DNA of 58,356 nt, taken from NCBI GenBank assembly GCA_035275065.1, contig DATENM010000163.1:1-58356 (forward strand), given 5' to 3'. Shown here piece by piece: positions 17,301 through 24,282 of the stretch; position 1 is the stretch's first letter; every line of letters begins with the position of its first letter. Below the pieces are notes generated by a model. It searched no databases. It was not told where the DNA came from and worked only from the letters and a program-made list of their open reading frames with translations. This DNA comes from Blastocatellia bacterium (lineage in GTDB: Bacteria; Acidobacteriota; Blastocatellia; UBA7656). The translations under genes were made by a program, and so were the position numbers.

Positions 17301-19287
17301 GAAGCGTTCTTTCACGTCTATGGCTGATAAGGTCTATTTTTTGTGCGAATTAGCTTGGCAGATGTTATCAACTGGTGAATTGAAGATTAACTATTCACAG
17401 TTTCCTAATCACTTGCGTCAATACCGGCCTGAATTGAAGGATAGAGAAATAGATCATTGGAAATTTGACTTAATAGGTCAATCACTCTTGGTGCGTGATG
17501 AGGATGGGAATTATTCCTTCTCACATAAATCCCTCCCGGAATTCTTCGTAGCTTATAAATTCGCTGCTGAATTAGGTCTTTTTGCCCCTATGTCTGAGTG
17601 GATAACCGCATACTTCCCTCAAAGCAATGATTCCAATAAATTGCCGATTCGATACTGGCATGACTTTTTTCTTTGCCCGAATGAAAAACAGATATGTAAA
17701 GAGCAGATGATAGAGATTGAGGGCCTACCTCGATGTATGACTTCAGGAGGGACTTGTATGGCTTTGTTCGCTGGCGAGTCGTTAGAAGTATTAAGAAAGA
17801 CATTCGGCAGACAGATCTTGACTCCTGAGGTATTCGATTTCCTGGAACCAATGATAGAACAGCAAGAAAGATTATGGGAACTAATCGACTCAACGAGAGG
17901 AAAAACATTTCATCAGGTAGGGTACTGCGGAGGGAATGGGGCAACCTTGCTGAACCGCTTGCGCCAAGAATTTAAAGGGCGCAATTTGAGAGAAGTGGTC
18001 ATCTCAGGTGCTGATCTCAGTGCGAGCGATCTCACAAAGATGGACTTGAGGGGATCAGATCTAAGTCGCTGTATATTAACGCATACGATCTTGGACGAGG
18101 CAGATTTAAGGGGCGCAGATCTAACCAAAATAACCTTTTATGCTCCCCGTCCATCTATCTCTTTGGCTTGGATTTCGGACAGCCCAGTTCTAGCGACTGT
18201 GGGATCTGACGGCGTTATCCATCTATGGTCTACTAGTCATTGGGGGGCTGTGAAGAGCATTCCCTCTCCTACATCTAAGAAATCAGATTCTGTATGCTGG
18301 GATCCTATGAGTCAAAGACTTTATATGAGTTATGAAGGGGGAATTGGTTGGGTTGAATTAGCTAAAAGTAATGAGTTTCATGAGCGAGCGCTTGAAGGTC
18401 GTACGACAGCCATTGCGATTGCCCCTAACAGAGGGCTCTTGGCCCTAAAGAATTCACTAGCATATGAGGTTAATAAATATGCCAATTATCCTGGCTTTAC
18501 TAAACGGGTGAGGGAGAAAAGAGTGATTCTTTATGATATTCAACGAGCCTATGGCTTTCCTATTATCACCCTAACGGGAGATTTTACTTACCCCACTGTA
18601 CTCAGGTTTTATCCAGAAGGAGATTTACTAGTTGTAGGTAAGTATAATGGGAGTGTGCAAGTTTTTGACTCACGAGGGAGAAGAATTGCTTCTCGCCGGA
18701 TCTTTAAAACAGCCATAACTGCCCTAGCCATATACCCGAATGGGGTTGTCATTTGTGGGAGTAATCAAGGTGAAATAAAGTTCTTTAACTACTACAAGGG
18801 ATCGAGACTGTCTCCAGAGAAGTTATCGTCGGAAAGCTGTGAGGGATTGATGGCGGCTGAGGCGAACCCCGAGGCAGTTATTGATACTGCAGCATTCAAC
18901 GCTAATTTTAAATCGCTAGAAAAAATCTTGCAGATTGAAATCAATCCTATGACGGGAGACTTCGCAATGCTTGATGCCTTAGGAAAGTTAGAAATTTGGA
19001 GTCCTGGTGGAAAAAGAATTCTAGAATTGAATGCTGAAGCCAATAAGTGGACTTCCATGTCTTTTAGTCCAGCAGGAGACCTGCTCGCCTTAGCTAGTAA
19101 TCCGTTGATATCTATTTTGGACGTGAAACCCACTAGCTCCACATTTGGGAAATGCTTACATCATTTAGGGCAACCGGTAAGTTGCGAGGGGATGCTTATA
19201 TCCGGAGCCAAAGGTCTAGAGGCTCCCGCGCCAAGTGGAAAAGGAACGCTTGAACATTGGTTGAAAAAGCGAGGCGCCTTGGGCTAG
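14371..19287 (+). CDS. Large NLR-like protein: P-loop kinase, metallophosphoesterase, nuclease-like, NACHT, pentapeptide and WD40 regions
   Basis: A 1638-residue protein with, in order: a UPF0200-like P-loop kinase domain (1-180, intact GSGKST at 14-19); a calcineurin-like phosphoesterase (197-510; LSDWH, SGD, GNHD, LHHP, GHQH all present); a restriction-nuclease-like region (558-670); a NACHT ATPase (Walker A GEFGTGKT at 736-743, Walker B LLLIFDGFDE at 816-825, LTCRAEHF); a helical arm ending in FSHKSLPEFFVAYKF; pentapeptide repeats (about 1205-1250, ADLSASDLTKMDLRGSDLS); and a WD40-type propeller (about 1263-1600). NACHT proteins of this architecture are STAND sensors that oligomerise on phage ligands and activate an N-terminal effector. 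Having three potential enzymatic N-terminal domains is unusual. The gene is 124 bp after the Shedu fusion and may have its own promoter. Confidence 0.85.
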   Translation: MADAVILGFAGKIGSGKSTLSSKVAEALGWPYVSFGDYVRSVARQRGLEESRRTLQEIGESLINEGCDEFCRTVLGQADWIPGQSLIVDGLRHAEIVNVLRRIVFPSQLYIIYIEVTEGLRASRLSERNEDAKQPGLIDSHSTEAQVQSVLPGISDLFVDGNKPLDLLVDEVLSWASKRIEVRTAGSGRGYSKMTGLTWLHLSDWHQKGKDFDREVVRDLLMRDIHDRTKISPELEKIDFIIFSGDLAYHGKSIEYTAAIEHLFAPLLEATGLGDAGRERLFIVPGNHDVDRDALEILSEKLLDKLSNSEAVAHWLTDDRKRRALLEPLTDYRNFAAEYLGGYQDFKDYDLAYWYLRRLTVENKVVSILCLNSAWLTGHNKDSKGRVNDRGYLILGEPQIHRALEQSANADVRIVVLHHPFEWLNEFDRLRVEDRLTKECHFILCGHQHFPQIKIVHGPNSNYVHIPAGASYDRRVPDDPRYTNSYNFVHLDFDSGQGTIFLRRWSDQRTEWVSDQDSAKDGRYSFTLPKRLGKKEEQGKNKLVSPSKHMPLQAQRTKPFEQFQTDVHEWLKVCGHQVESYIDAEAGSFQFILNEPITGGYDRVLVYGIQGEATVADAQKLRLAVEKQGTHRGWLLSMRHITPAARQSIKGDARLQCYTFDELVDQNANFDKYFTWMEAEVQRKQVSRYYIDLGCTKDDIDPATGERLGISDYDRIDDYIDQWLEDPSAEHISVLGEFGTGKTWFCLQYAYRALHAYKSARESGRQRPRIPILVQLRDFTSAQKIETLFSDFFFRKFEIGLPGYSAYQQLNRMGKLLLIFDGFDEMADRTNRQKQIDHFWQLARAIGPGAKAILTCRAEHFEFAKAATKTLGGEDTPTDSPVTVAVLEPPKFQIIHLKKLTPAQITKLLIKREGEMVGGQLAERILSNSSLADLAQRAGLIEFIIAALPSLDEKSQIDLSRVFLYATKELLLKNIREKRSFTSMADKVYFLCELAWQMLSTGELKINYSQFPNHLRQYRPELKDREIDHWKFDLIGQSLLVRDEDGNYSFSHKSLPEFFVAYKFAAELGLFAPMSEWITAYFPQSNDSNKLPIRYWHDFFLCPNEKQICKEQMIEIEGLPRCMTSGGTCMALFAGESLEVLRKTFGRQILTPEVFDFLEPMIEQQERLWELIDSTRGKTFHQVGYCGGNGATLLNRLRQEFKGRNLREVVISGADLSASDLTKMDLRGSDLSRCILTHTILDEADLRGADLTKITFYAPRPSISLAWISDSPVLATVGSDGVIHLWSTSHWGAVKSIPSPTSKKSDSVCWDPMSQRLYMSYEGGIGWVELAKSNEFHERALEGRTTAIAIAPNRGLLALKNSLAYEVNKYANYPGFTKRVREKRVILYDIQRAYGFPIITLTGDFTYPTVLRFYPEGDLLVVGKYNGSVQVFDSRGRRIASRRIFKTAITALAIYPNGVVICGSNQGEIKFFNYYKGSRLSPEKLSSESCEGLMAAEANPEAVIDTAAFNANFKSLEKILQIEINPMTGDFAMLDALGKLEIWSPGGKRILELNAEANKWTSMSFSPAGDLLALASNPLISILDVKPTSSTFGKCLHHLGQPVSCEGMLISGAKGLEAPAPSGKGTLEHWLKKRGALG

Positions 19288-19395
19288 TTAGCGGGCTTGA
19301 GCGTGCATTGCTAGAGCCAGCGATGATAGTCTTAGATTCCCTCACTGTCTTGAAATGAGGAGGCCCATTGATCCAGCCCCGAACGGACGTGCAAT

Positions 19396-19463
19396 TGAGC
19401 CGCACCCAAAATCGGAGCCAACTAGAAGGTTAAAAATGCCGCCTCTGAGCCGCACCCGAAATC
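19396..19463 (+). repeat. Pair of 18-bp direct repeats
   Basis: TGAGCCGCACCCAAAATC at 19396-19413 and TGAGCCGCACCCGAAATC at 19446-19463 differ at one base and start 50 bp apart. They lie in non-coding sequence just after the NACHT gene. Tandem sites of this kind are typical of transposase or regulator binding arrays; they differ from the repeats at 30.2 kb, so they could mark the end of a separate, decayed element. Confidence 0.5.
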
Positions 19464-19556
19464 AGGCTGTACTTCCTAGCGAACTCCTCTCAGGGCCGGG
19501 GCTGCGGCACCATCTAGAGTTCGCGCGGCGCAGGCACAAGCAACCGAACTGCTAAT

Positions 19557-19700
19557 TCAAGAAGCCTGCATTAGATAAATGATTATTAGCAAAGCCACAA
19601 TACTACCGATGCTAGTAATGGGATGCACCTCATACTCTTGGCAAGTATGGCAATAGGTACTGATGATTGAGATATGATTGTCGCATTTCGTACATCTCAT
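19557..19700 (-). CDS. Small zinc-ribbon membrane protein (47 aa)
   Basis: On the minus strand an ATG at 19700, preceded by GGAGG at 8-nt spacing, opens a 47-residue frame ending at TGA 19557. It starts MRCTKC, has a second pair CHTC, and ends with a hydrophobic helix (SIGSIVALLIIIYLM). Two CxxC pairs followed by a transmembrane segment is the pattern of a short zinc-ribbon membrane protein. The ribosome-binding site and the residue pattern make it credible despite its size. Function unknown. Confidence 0.5.
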   Translation of the reverse strand: MRCTKCDNHISIISTYCHTCQEYEVHPITSIGSIVALLIIIYLMQAS

Positions 19701-20201
19701 ACTTTCATCCTCCAATCCGGAGTCAGTCTCGCGCGATGAGACCGCCCAACCATTAGCTTGTTTGAGGAGCCCGCCCTAGAAGCGGCCCTTTGTAGGCAGG
19801 CTTTGATATTAGAGAAAGAAGCTGCCCTGCAAATCAGGTCGCAGGATCGTCTTAAACATGTTGCAGCTGGGTGCTCCAGTTCCTTCTTCGCAAGTGGACG
19901 AACCGCAGTGGATTATTTGAGAAGGGGAGATCTTTTGATCCACTTTCACATTCTGCCCTCCCAATCAACCTGCTGCCTCTCCTACCTTGCGCCTAGGCTC
20001 TTTGTAATAGACGAAGCTGAAAAGTTCGGGATACAGAACAGGCGATTATGTTGTCAAAGAACGCCACTGGACTGCGATGATATGCGAGGGCATCTCGACG
20101 GGCAAGAGATAAAGGACTTTGCTTCAGCCATTTAGCGTTGGGGCGACGTAGACCGACGTTTATTCGTCGGGCACCAGCAACGCCAAAAGAACTGCCAACG
20201 A
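19701..20201. other. Region without a convincing gene
   Basis: Five hundred bases between the small membrane protein and the ABC operon. A 125-codon plus-strand frame (19758-20135, TTG start) contains LFVIDEAEKFG, but the rest is cysteine- and arginine-scattered and resembles no family I know; the minus-strand frames are broken by stops. It may be a decayed gene. I see no clear promoter or terminator. Confidence 0.4.
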
Positions 20202-20291
20202 ATGGGCAACGAAAAAAAAGATGACGAGAAGGATCAAGATGCTACTATCCAGGAGATATCTTTCGTTCTAATTCAGCGAGCTGGAGTGTAA
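20202..20291 (+). CDS. Possible 29-aa peptide upstream of the ABC operon
   Basis: ATG 20202 to TAA 20291 encodes a 29-residue peptide: a very acidic/lysine-rich first half (MGNEKKDDEKDQDA) and a hydrophobic end (ISFVLIQRAGV). It stops 4 bp before the lipoprotein gene and contains that gene's Shine-Dalgarno. No strong ribosome-binding site precedes it. The charged leader plus short hydrophobic tail resembles a ribosomal-peptide precursor, and a radical SAM gene lies in the same operon, but chance is a real alternative. Confidence 0.3.
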   Translation: MGNEKKDDEKDQDATIQEISFVLIQRAGV

Positions 20292-20295
20292 GGGT

Positions 20296-21255
20296 ATGAG
20301 AAGACAGGTACTGTTAATCTCACTTCTGGTTTTTTCTCTATTATTCGTCGGGATCATCTCCTGCACTAATCGCGGCAATTCGTCCTCTACAGAACTGCGC
20401 ATCGGTTATATCCCGATTATCGACACCCTGCCTCTATACGTTGCTGTTGAAAAGGGCTACTTTGCCGAGCAAGGCTTAAAGGTGTCCGTCACGCCAATGA
20501 ATGGGGGGCCCATGATTCTGGAGGCACTGGGGAGCGGCAACCTGGAGATTGGCTTCTCGAATGTTGTCACCCTCTTGGTTGCTCGCTCCAAAGGCTTACA
20601 GTTTCAAACAGTCGGGGCGGCCGTCTATGAAACCGACGCTAGTCGTGCCCATGCGTTACTGGTGAGGGATAATTCTCCGATCAACTCGCCAGCCGATCTT
20701 AATGGTAAGCGTATCGCAATAAATGCCCAGCACAACATAGACCAGTTTGTAATGAACCGGTACTTAGAGATGAATGGCCTGCCTTATAATGCGGTCAGCT
20801 ATTACGAGGTCCCTCATGCGCAGATGGAAGCCCTGCTGGCAAAAGGGGAGGTGGATGCGACAATTTCTGTTGAACCTTACCTAACCAGTGCCTTGACCGG
20901 CAAAGGGATTAAGCTTTTGGATTATGAATATACTAAGGTATTTCCAACCCTGCTGGTCGCATCTTACATAGCCCCTCAAGAGTGGCTGCAGAAGCATGGG
21001 AAGGAGATTCAGGGCTTTCAAGAGGCCATGCGCAAGGCAAGAGAGTTTGTTGCGCAGCATGAGTCAGAGGCGCGCTCCCTTCTGCCCAAATATACCCGTA
21101 TTGATGAAGGCACTGCGGCCAAGGTGCGCCTGCCTGTGTTCAAGGACGAGGTCAGCTCTGACCAGTTACAGATGATTAATGCGGAATTGCTCCACCAGAA
21201 ACTCATTGACCACGCGTCCGCCGTGGAAGGGGCCTTGTATGGTGGCGACAAATAG
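20296..21255 (+). CDS. NitT/TauT-type ABC transporter substrate-binding lipoprotein
   Basis: A 319-residue lipoprotein (hydrophobic signal, lipobox GIISC with Cys at about residue 23) of the NMT1/THI5-like periplasmic binding fold: ELRIGYIPIIDTLPLYVAVEKGYF, then the hinge GSGNLEIGFSN, NGKRIAINAQHNIDQFV, and KGEVDATISVEPY. These proteins bind sulfonates, nitrate, pyrimidine precursors or similar small molecules. ATG 20296 is preceded by GGAG at 9 nt. Its end overlaps the ATPase gene, which together with the permease completes a canonical importer. The ligand cannot be told from sequence. Confidence 0.9.
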   Translation: MRRQVLLISLLVFSLLFVGIISCTNRGNSSSTELRIGYIPIIDTLPLYVAVEKGYFAEQGLKVSVTPMNGGPMILEALGSGNLEIGFSNVVTLLVARSKGLQFQTVGAAVYETDASRAHALLVRDNSPINSPADLNGKRIAINAQHNIDQFVMNRYLEMNGLPYNAVSYYEVPHAQMEALLAKGEVDATISVEPYLTSALTGKGIKLLDYEYTKVFPTLLVASYIAPQEWLQKHGKEIQGFQEAMRKAREFVAQHESEARSLLPKYTRIDEGTAAKVRLPVFKDEVSSDQLQMINAELLHQKLIDHASAVEGALYGGDK

Positions 21256-22030
21256 TAAACCGGTCATAGAAATTGCGGGCCTGTCGAAATCGTTCAATGG
21301 GGGAAGGCCGGTCATTAGCAATCTATCGCTTCGCATAGATGAGGGGGAATTTGTCGTCATTACGGGCCCGTCAGGAATTGGGAAGTCCCTCTTGTTGAGG
21401 ATTGTGTGCGGGCTGGAGAAACCTACGGAAGGGGTGGTACGTTTAGACGGCCAACCGGTTACTTCGCCGCCCCTCGATTTTGCGATCGTCTTCCAGGACT
21501 ATCGGAACTCACTCTTGCTTTGGAAGACAGCCCTAGAGAACGTAATGTTGGCGCTGACGGGTTCCAGTAGCCAAAGGGTCAGGTCGGCAGAAAAGAGGGA
21601 GACCGCCAGACATTATCTGCATGAGGTGGGGCTTGAGGAGTATGGAGATTATTACCCCTACCAGCTTTCGGGAGGGCAGCAGCAGCGAATTTGTTTTGCG
21701 CGAGCGCTTGCCCCGAACCCCCGTTTTCTACTCTTAGATGAGCCCTTCGGATCGGTCGACCATCTCACGAAACTTGAGCTCGAAGACCTGCTGCTCAGCC
21801 TTTACTGCAAGCATGGCTTCACCTGTTTGATGACCACGCACGATCTTGACGAGGCGGCATATCTTGCCTCCCGTGTGATCGTCTTCTCGCGGCCTTCTTT
21901 CGGTGTGCGAGCGGAAATCAAGAACAATCTACCCTACCCGCGCTCGCAGGACAGGACCCGCTTCGACCCGGAATTTGATTGGGCGCGAGCCCGCTTGTAC
22001 CACCTGTTTACTGGCCGCCGGGATGATTAA
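21239..22030 (+). CDS. NitT/TauT-type ABC transporter ATP-binding protein
   Basis: A 263-residue ABC ATPase with Walker A GPSGIGKSLL, Q-loop VFQDYRNSLLLW, signature LSGGQQQRI, Walker B FLLLDEPFGSVD and H-loop TTHDLDEA. This is the NitT/TauT (SsuB/TauB) subgroup. I start it at ATG 21239 with GGAAGGGG just upstream, inside the end of the binding-protein gene; the open frame extends upstream but without protein-like sequence. It energises uptake by the next gene's permease. Confidence 0.9.
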   Translation: MVATNSKPVIEIAGLSKSFNGGRPVISNLSLRIDEGEFVVITGPSGIGKSLLLRIVCGLEKPTEGVVRLDGQPVTSPPLDFAIVFQDYRNSLLLWKTALENVMLALTGSSSQRVRSAEKRETARHYLHEVGLEEYGDYYPYQLSGGQQQRICFARALAPNPRFLLLDEPFGSVDHLTKLELEDLLLSLYCKHGFTCLMTTHDLDEAAYLASRVIVFSRPSFGVRAEIKNNLPYPRSQDRTRFDPEFDWARARLYHLFTGRRDD

Positions 22031-22040
22031 GGATACGATA

Positions 22041-22823
22041 ATGAGGAAGTCGCTCATAAGAGGCAGAATGATGGGCCTCATCAGCGTGCTCGTTCTCCTG
22101 CTATTGCTCGAGCTCGTCGGCCGGACAGGGCTTCTCTTCGATCCCAAGTACCTGCCTTTACCTTCCACTATTTTATCAACGGCGTTCCGGTGGGATGTAG
22201 TGCAGGAACTCGGCTCAAATTTGGGGGTGAGTTTAACCAGGTCGGCTGCAGGGTTCATCCTGACTAGCTTTATCGCGCTGCCTCTTGGGGTCGCCATGGC
22301 GCGCTCCGCCCTGTTTTTCAACCTTGTAGAGCCGTTAGTCGAAATGATCAGACCCATGCCGGGGGCGGCCATCATTCCGGCAGCGTTGGTGCTCTTCGGG
22401 TTAGGAGAGCCGGCCAAGCTGATTGTGATCGTCATCGGCTCTTTCGGTCCTCTACTTGTAGCCACCTATGACAGCATTCGACGTGTCGACCCTATCCTCC
22501 TCGATACCGCCCGTATGTTACACCTGTCACCGTCCCAAAGCCTGACTCATATCATACTGCCGGCCGCTTCCCCCGAGATCCTCTCGGGCGCCCGTACGAC
22601 GCTTGCTTATGCTTATATTCTTACAGTCACCGTGGAAATGATCTTCGGCACTGACGGGCTGGGCCACTTCTTAATCGACATGCAGCGGTCAATTAATTAT
22701 CCGGAGATGTACTTGGGCATCTTCGCGTCGGCGATGGCTGGCTACCTGCTTTATCGGCTCTTCCTGCTTTGGGAAAGGGCATTTCTGCGATGGCACTATG
22801 AATACACTCGCGCAGGACGGTAG
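22041..22823 (+). CDS. NitT/TauT-type ABC transporter permease
   Basis: A 260-residue inner-membrane permease with about six transmembrane helices and the BPD_transp_1 EAA-like loop (DPILLDTARMLHLSPSQSLTHIILP). ATG 22041 has AAGGA at 7-nt spacing; ATG 22023, overlapping the ATPase stop, is an alternative. The gene overlaps the following sensor gene by 26 bp, which ties the transporter and the sensor into one translational unit. Confidence 0.88.
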   Translation: MRKSLIRGRMMGLISVLVLLLLLELVGRTGLLFDPKYLPLPSTILSTAFRWDVVQELGSNLGVSLTRSAAGFILTSFIALPLGVAMARSALFFNLVEPLVEMIRPMPGAAIIPAALVLFGLGEPAKLIVIVIGSFGPLLVATYDSIRRVDPILLDTARMLHLSPSQSLTHIILPAASPEILSGARTTLAYAYILTVTVEMIFGTDGLGHFLIDMQRSINYPEMYLGIFASAMAGYLLYRLFLLWERAFLRWHYEYTRAGR

Positions 22824-24282
22824 TCCAACTCTGTTAGAACATCTCAGGGCGTTAGACCCGGAGGACGAGGGCCTCGGCCGTTGTCTATCAGCCCACTGCG
22901 TCGGCGAGAATTCCACAATCTACCGGTTTCACCGAAATGAACTTTCCACGGCCGAAGTAATCCACCGGGTCGTTTCCGCTGTCTTGGGGGATTACTGGTT
23001 CTGGGCGTTTCCTTTGCGGTTTATCCCTGAGGATCGAGCCTTTACCGTGCCAGAGGCGCTTTCCGGCGACCCGATCAATTTCGTCGTCCTAAACGACAGT
23101 GAGAAGGTCCATTCCGCAGGGGTGGAGAAAGCGCGCGCGAGCCAGTCGCAATGGCGTTATGAATTCTTGCATAGAGACTACGCCAAGCTTCTGGAGTGGT
23201 GTGTCCTCGTGGATGGTAACAGAGAGTTTGCCGACGAGACGATGGTGTTGGACATCAAGTATAAAAACTATAACAAGCAGTACAAGTTCTTGTGGCTCTT
23301 AGACATGGAGAAAGCAGAAATCTCCCTGAGGGACTATTGTCGCAGGCAGGGGCTAAAGCTCAGCCAGGATGTTTCCTACCTCGGCGTACGTTTCCCGGCT
23401 GGCCCGGCCGACCGCCAGCAATATCAGGTCGTCTTTTTTGCCAATTATGAAGGTGACGAGTTACAAAGCGTAATATCGTTCCGCCTGTTTAAAGAGACGG
23501 CAAGGATCAGCGACTACGACGTCAATTCAATTCGTAGATACATCATAGATCTGGTTTCAGTGCTTCTGCCTGTGTGGCAGTCTATCCCCGGCCGGAGGAA
23601 GAGCGAGGCGGAAGTCAAAGAGATGATGAGGAGCATCTACGACCGGTACCTGACGGAAGACCATGAACTCTTCAACCATCTGAGCGCTGCCGCTCTCTTC
23701 TACCAGCAGTTCCCGGAAGACGAAGATGCGCGCCGGCTTGAAAGGCGCTGCCAAGAACATAGGGCCAGACTTTATCAGAGGATTACCGGCGAGGTCAGTA
23801 CGTTGGACCCCAAACCGGACGGGATCTACACAAAAGAACAGATTGAGCGGGAGATTCGCAGTATTGCCGAGGAGCAGTATTATGTCAGTAAGAAATCCGG
23901 GCCCTTCGAGAGCTGCTTCAACATCTACATAAAACTTGAATCTATCGCGTTGAGCCAGGACGAGTTCAGCGCGCTCCAAACGGTTTGGACTGAGATGTTA
24001 TGCAATGCCTTCAAACACTCGCCGCGGGTGATTCCTGCGGACAACATGATCACTCTGAAACTGGAATTGGCAGAAGGCTTCCTTATCATGTATGTTAGCA
24101 ATCCGGTGACGGCCAGGAAGCGACGGGCCGGAACTGGCCGGGGCATCTCAAGCGTCTACAATAGACTGTCTAGAGTTTTCACGGAAGGAAAGCGGACGCC
24201 CCCCGCAGAACACAAGATGGCCGATGGCAAACGGAACTGGCTCTGGACCATTAGTGTTAAGCCGGGAAAGGAGAGGATGTAA
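22798..24282 (+). CDS. Histidine-kinase-like ATPase (HATPase_c) protein
   Basis: A 494-residue soluble protein. The last 110 residues are a GHKL ATPase domain: N-box-like TVWTEMLCNAFKHSP and G-box AGTGRGISSVYNRL. I see no transmembrane helix and no clear H-box with a phospho-acceptor histidine, and the first 350 residues match nothing I recognise. It may be an atypical sensor kinase or a signalling ATPase. It overlaps the permease gene by 26 bp and the next receiver-like gene by 1 bp (TAATG), implying a dedicated pair. Confidence 0.7.
   Translation: MNTLAQDGSPTLLEHLRALDPEDEGLGRCLSAHCVGENSTIYRFHRNELSTAEVIHRVVSAVLGDYWFWAFPLRFIPEDRAFTVPEALSGDPINFVVLNDSEKVHSAGVEKARASQSQWRYEFLHRDYAKLLEWCVLVDGNREFADETMVLDIKYKNYNKQYKFLWLLDMEKAEISLRDYCRRQGLKLSQDVSYLGVRFPAGPADRQQYQVVFFANYEGDELQSVISFRLFKETARISDYDVNSIRRYIIDLVSVLLPVWQSIPGRRKSEAEVKEMMRSIYDRYLTEDHELFNHLSAAALFYQQFPEDEDARRLERRCQEHRARLYQRITGEVSTLDPKPDGIYTKEQIEREIRSIAEEQYYVSKKSGPFESCFNIYIKLESIALSQDEFSALQTVWTEMLCNAFKHSPRVIPADNMITLKLELAEGFLIMYVSNPVTARKRRAGTGRGISSVYNRLSRVFTEGKRTPPAEHKMADGKRNWLWTISVKPGKERM

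Noticed and set aside
19758..20135. 125-codon plus-strand frame with LFVIDEAEKFG, considered as an IstB-like ATPase fragment
   Set aside because: There is no Walker A and no other IstB motif, the start is a TTG without ribosome-binding site, and the composition is not protein-like; too weak to call.
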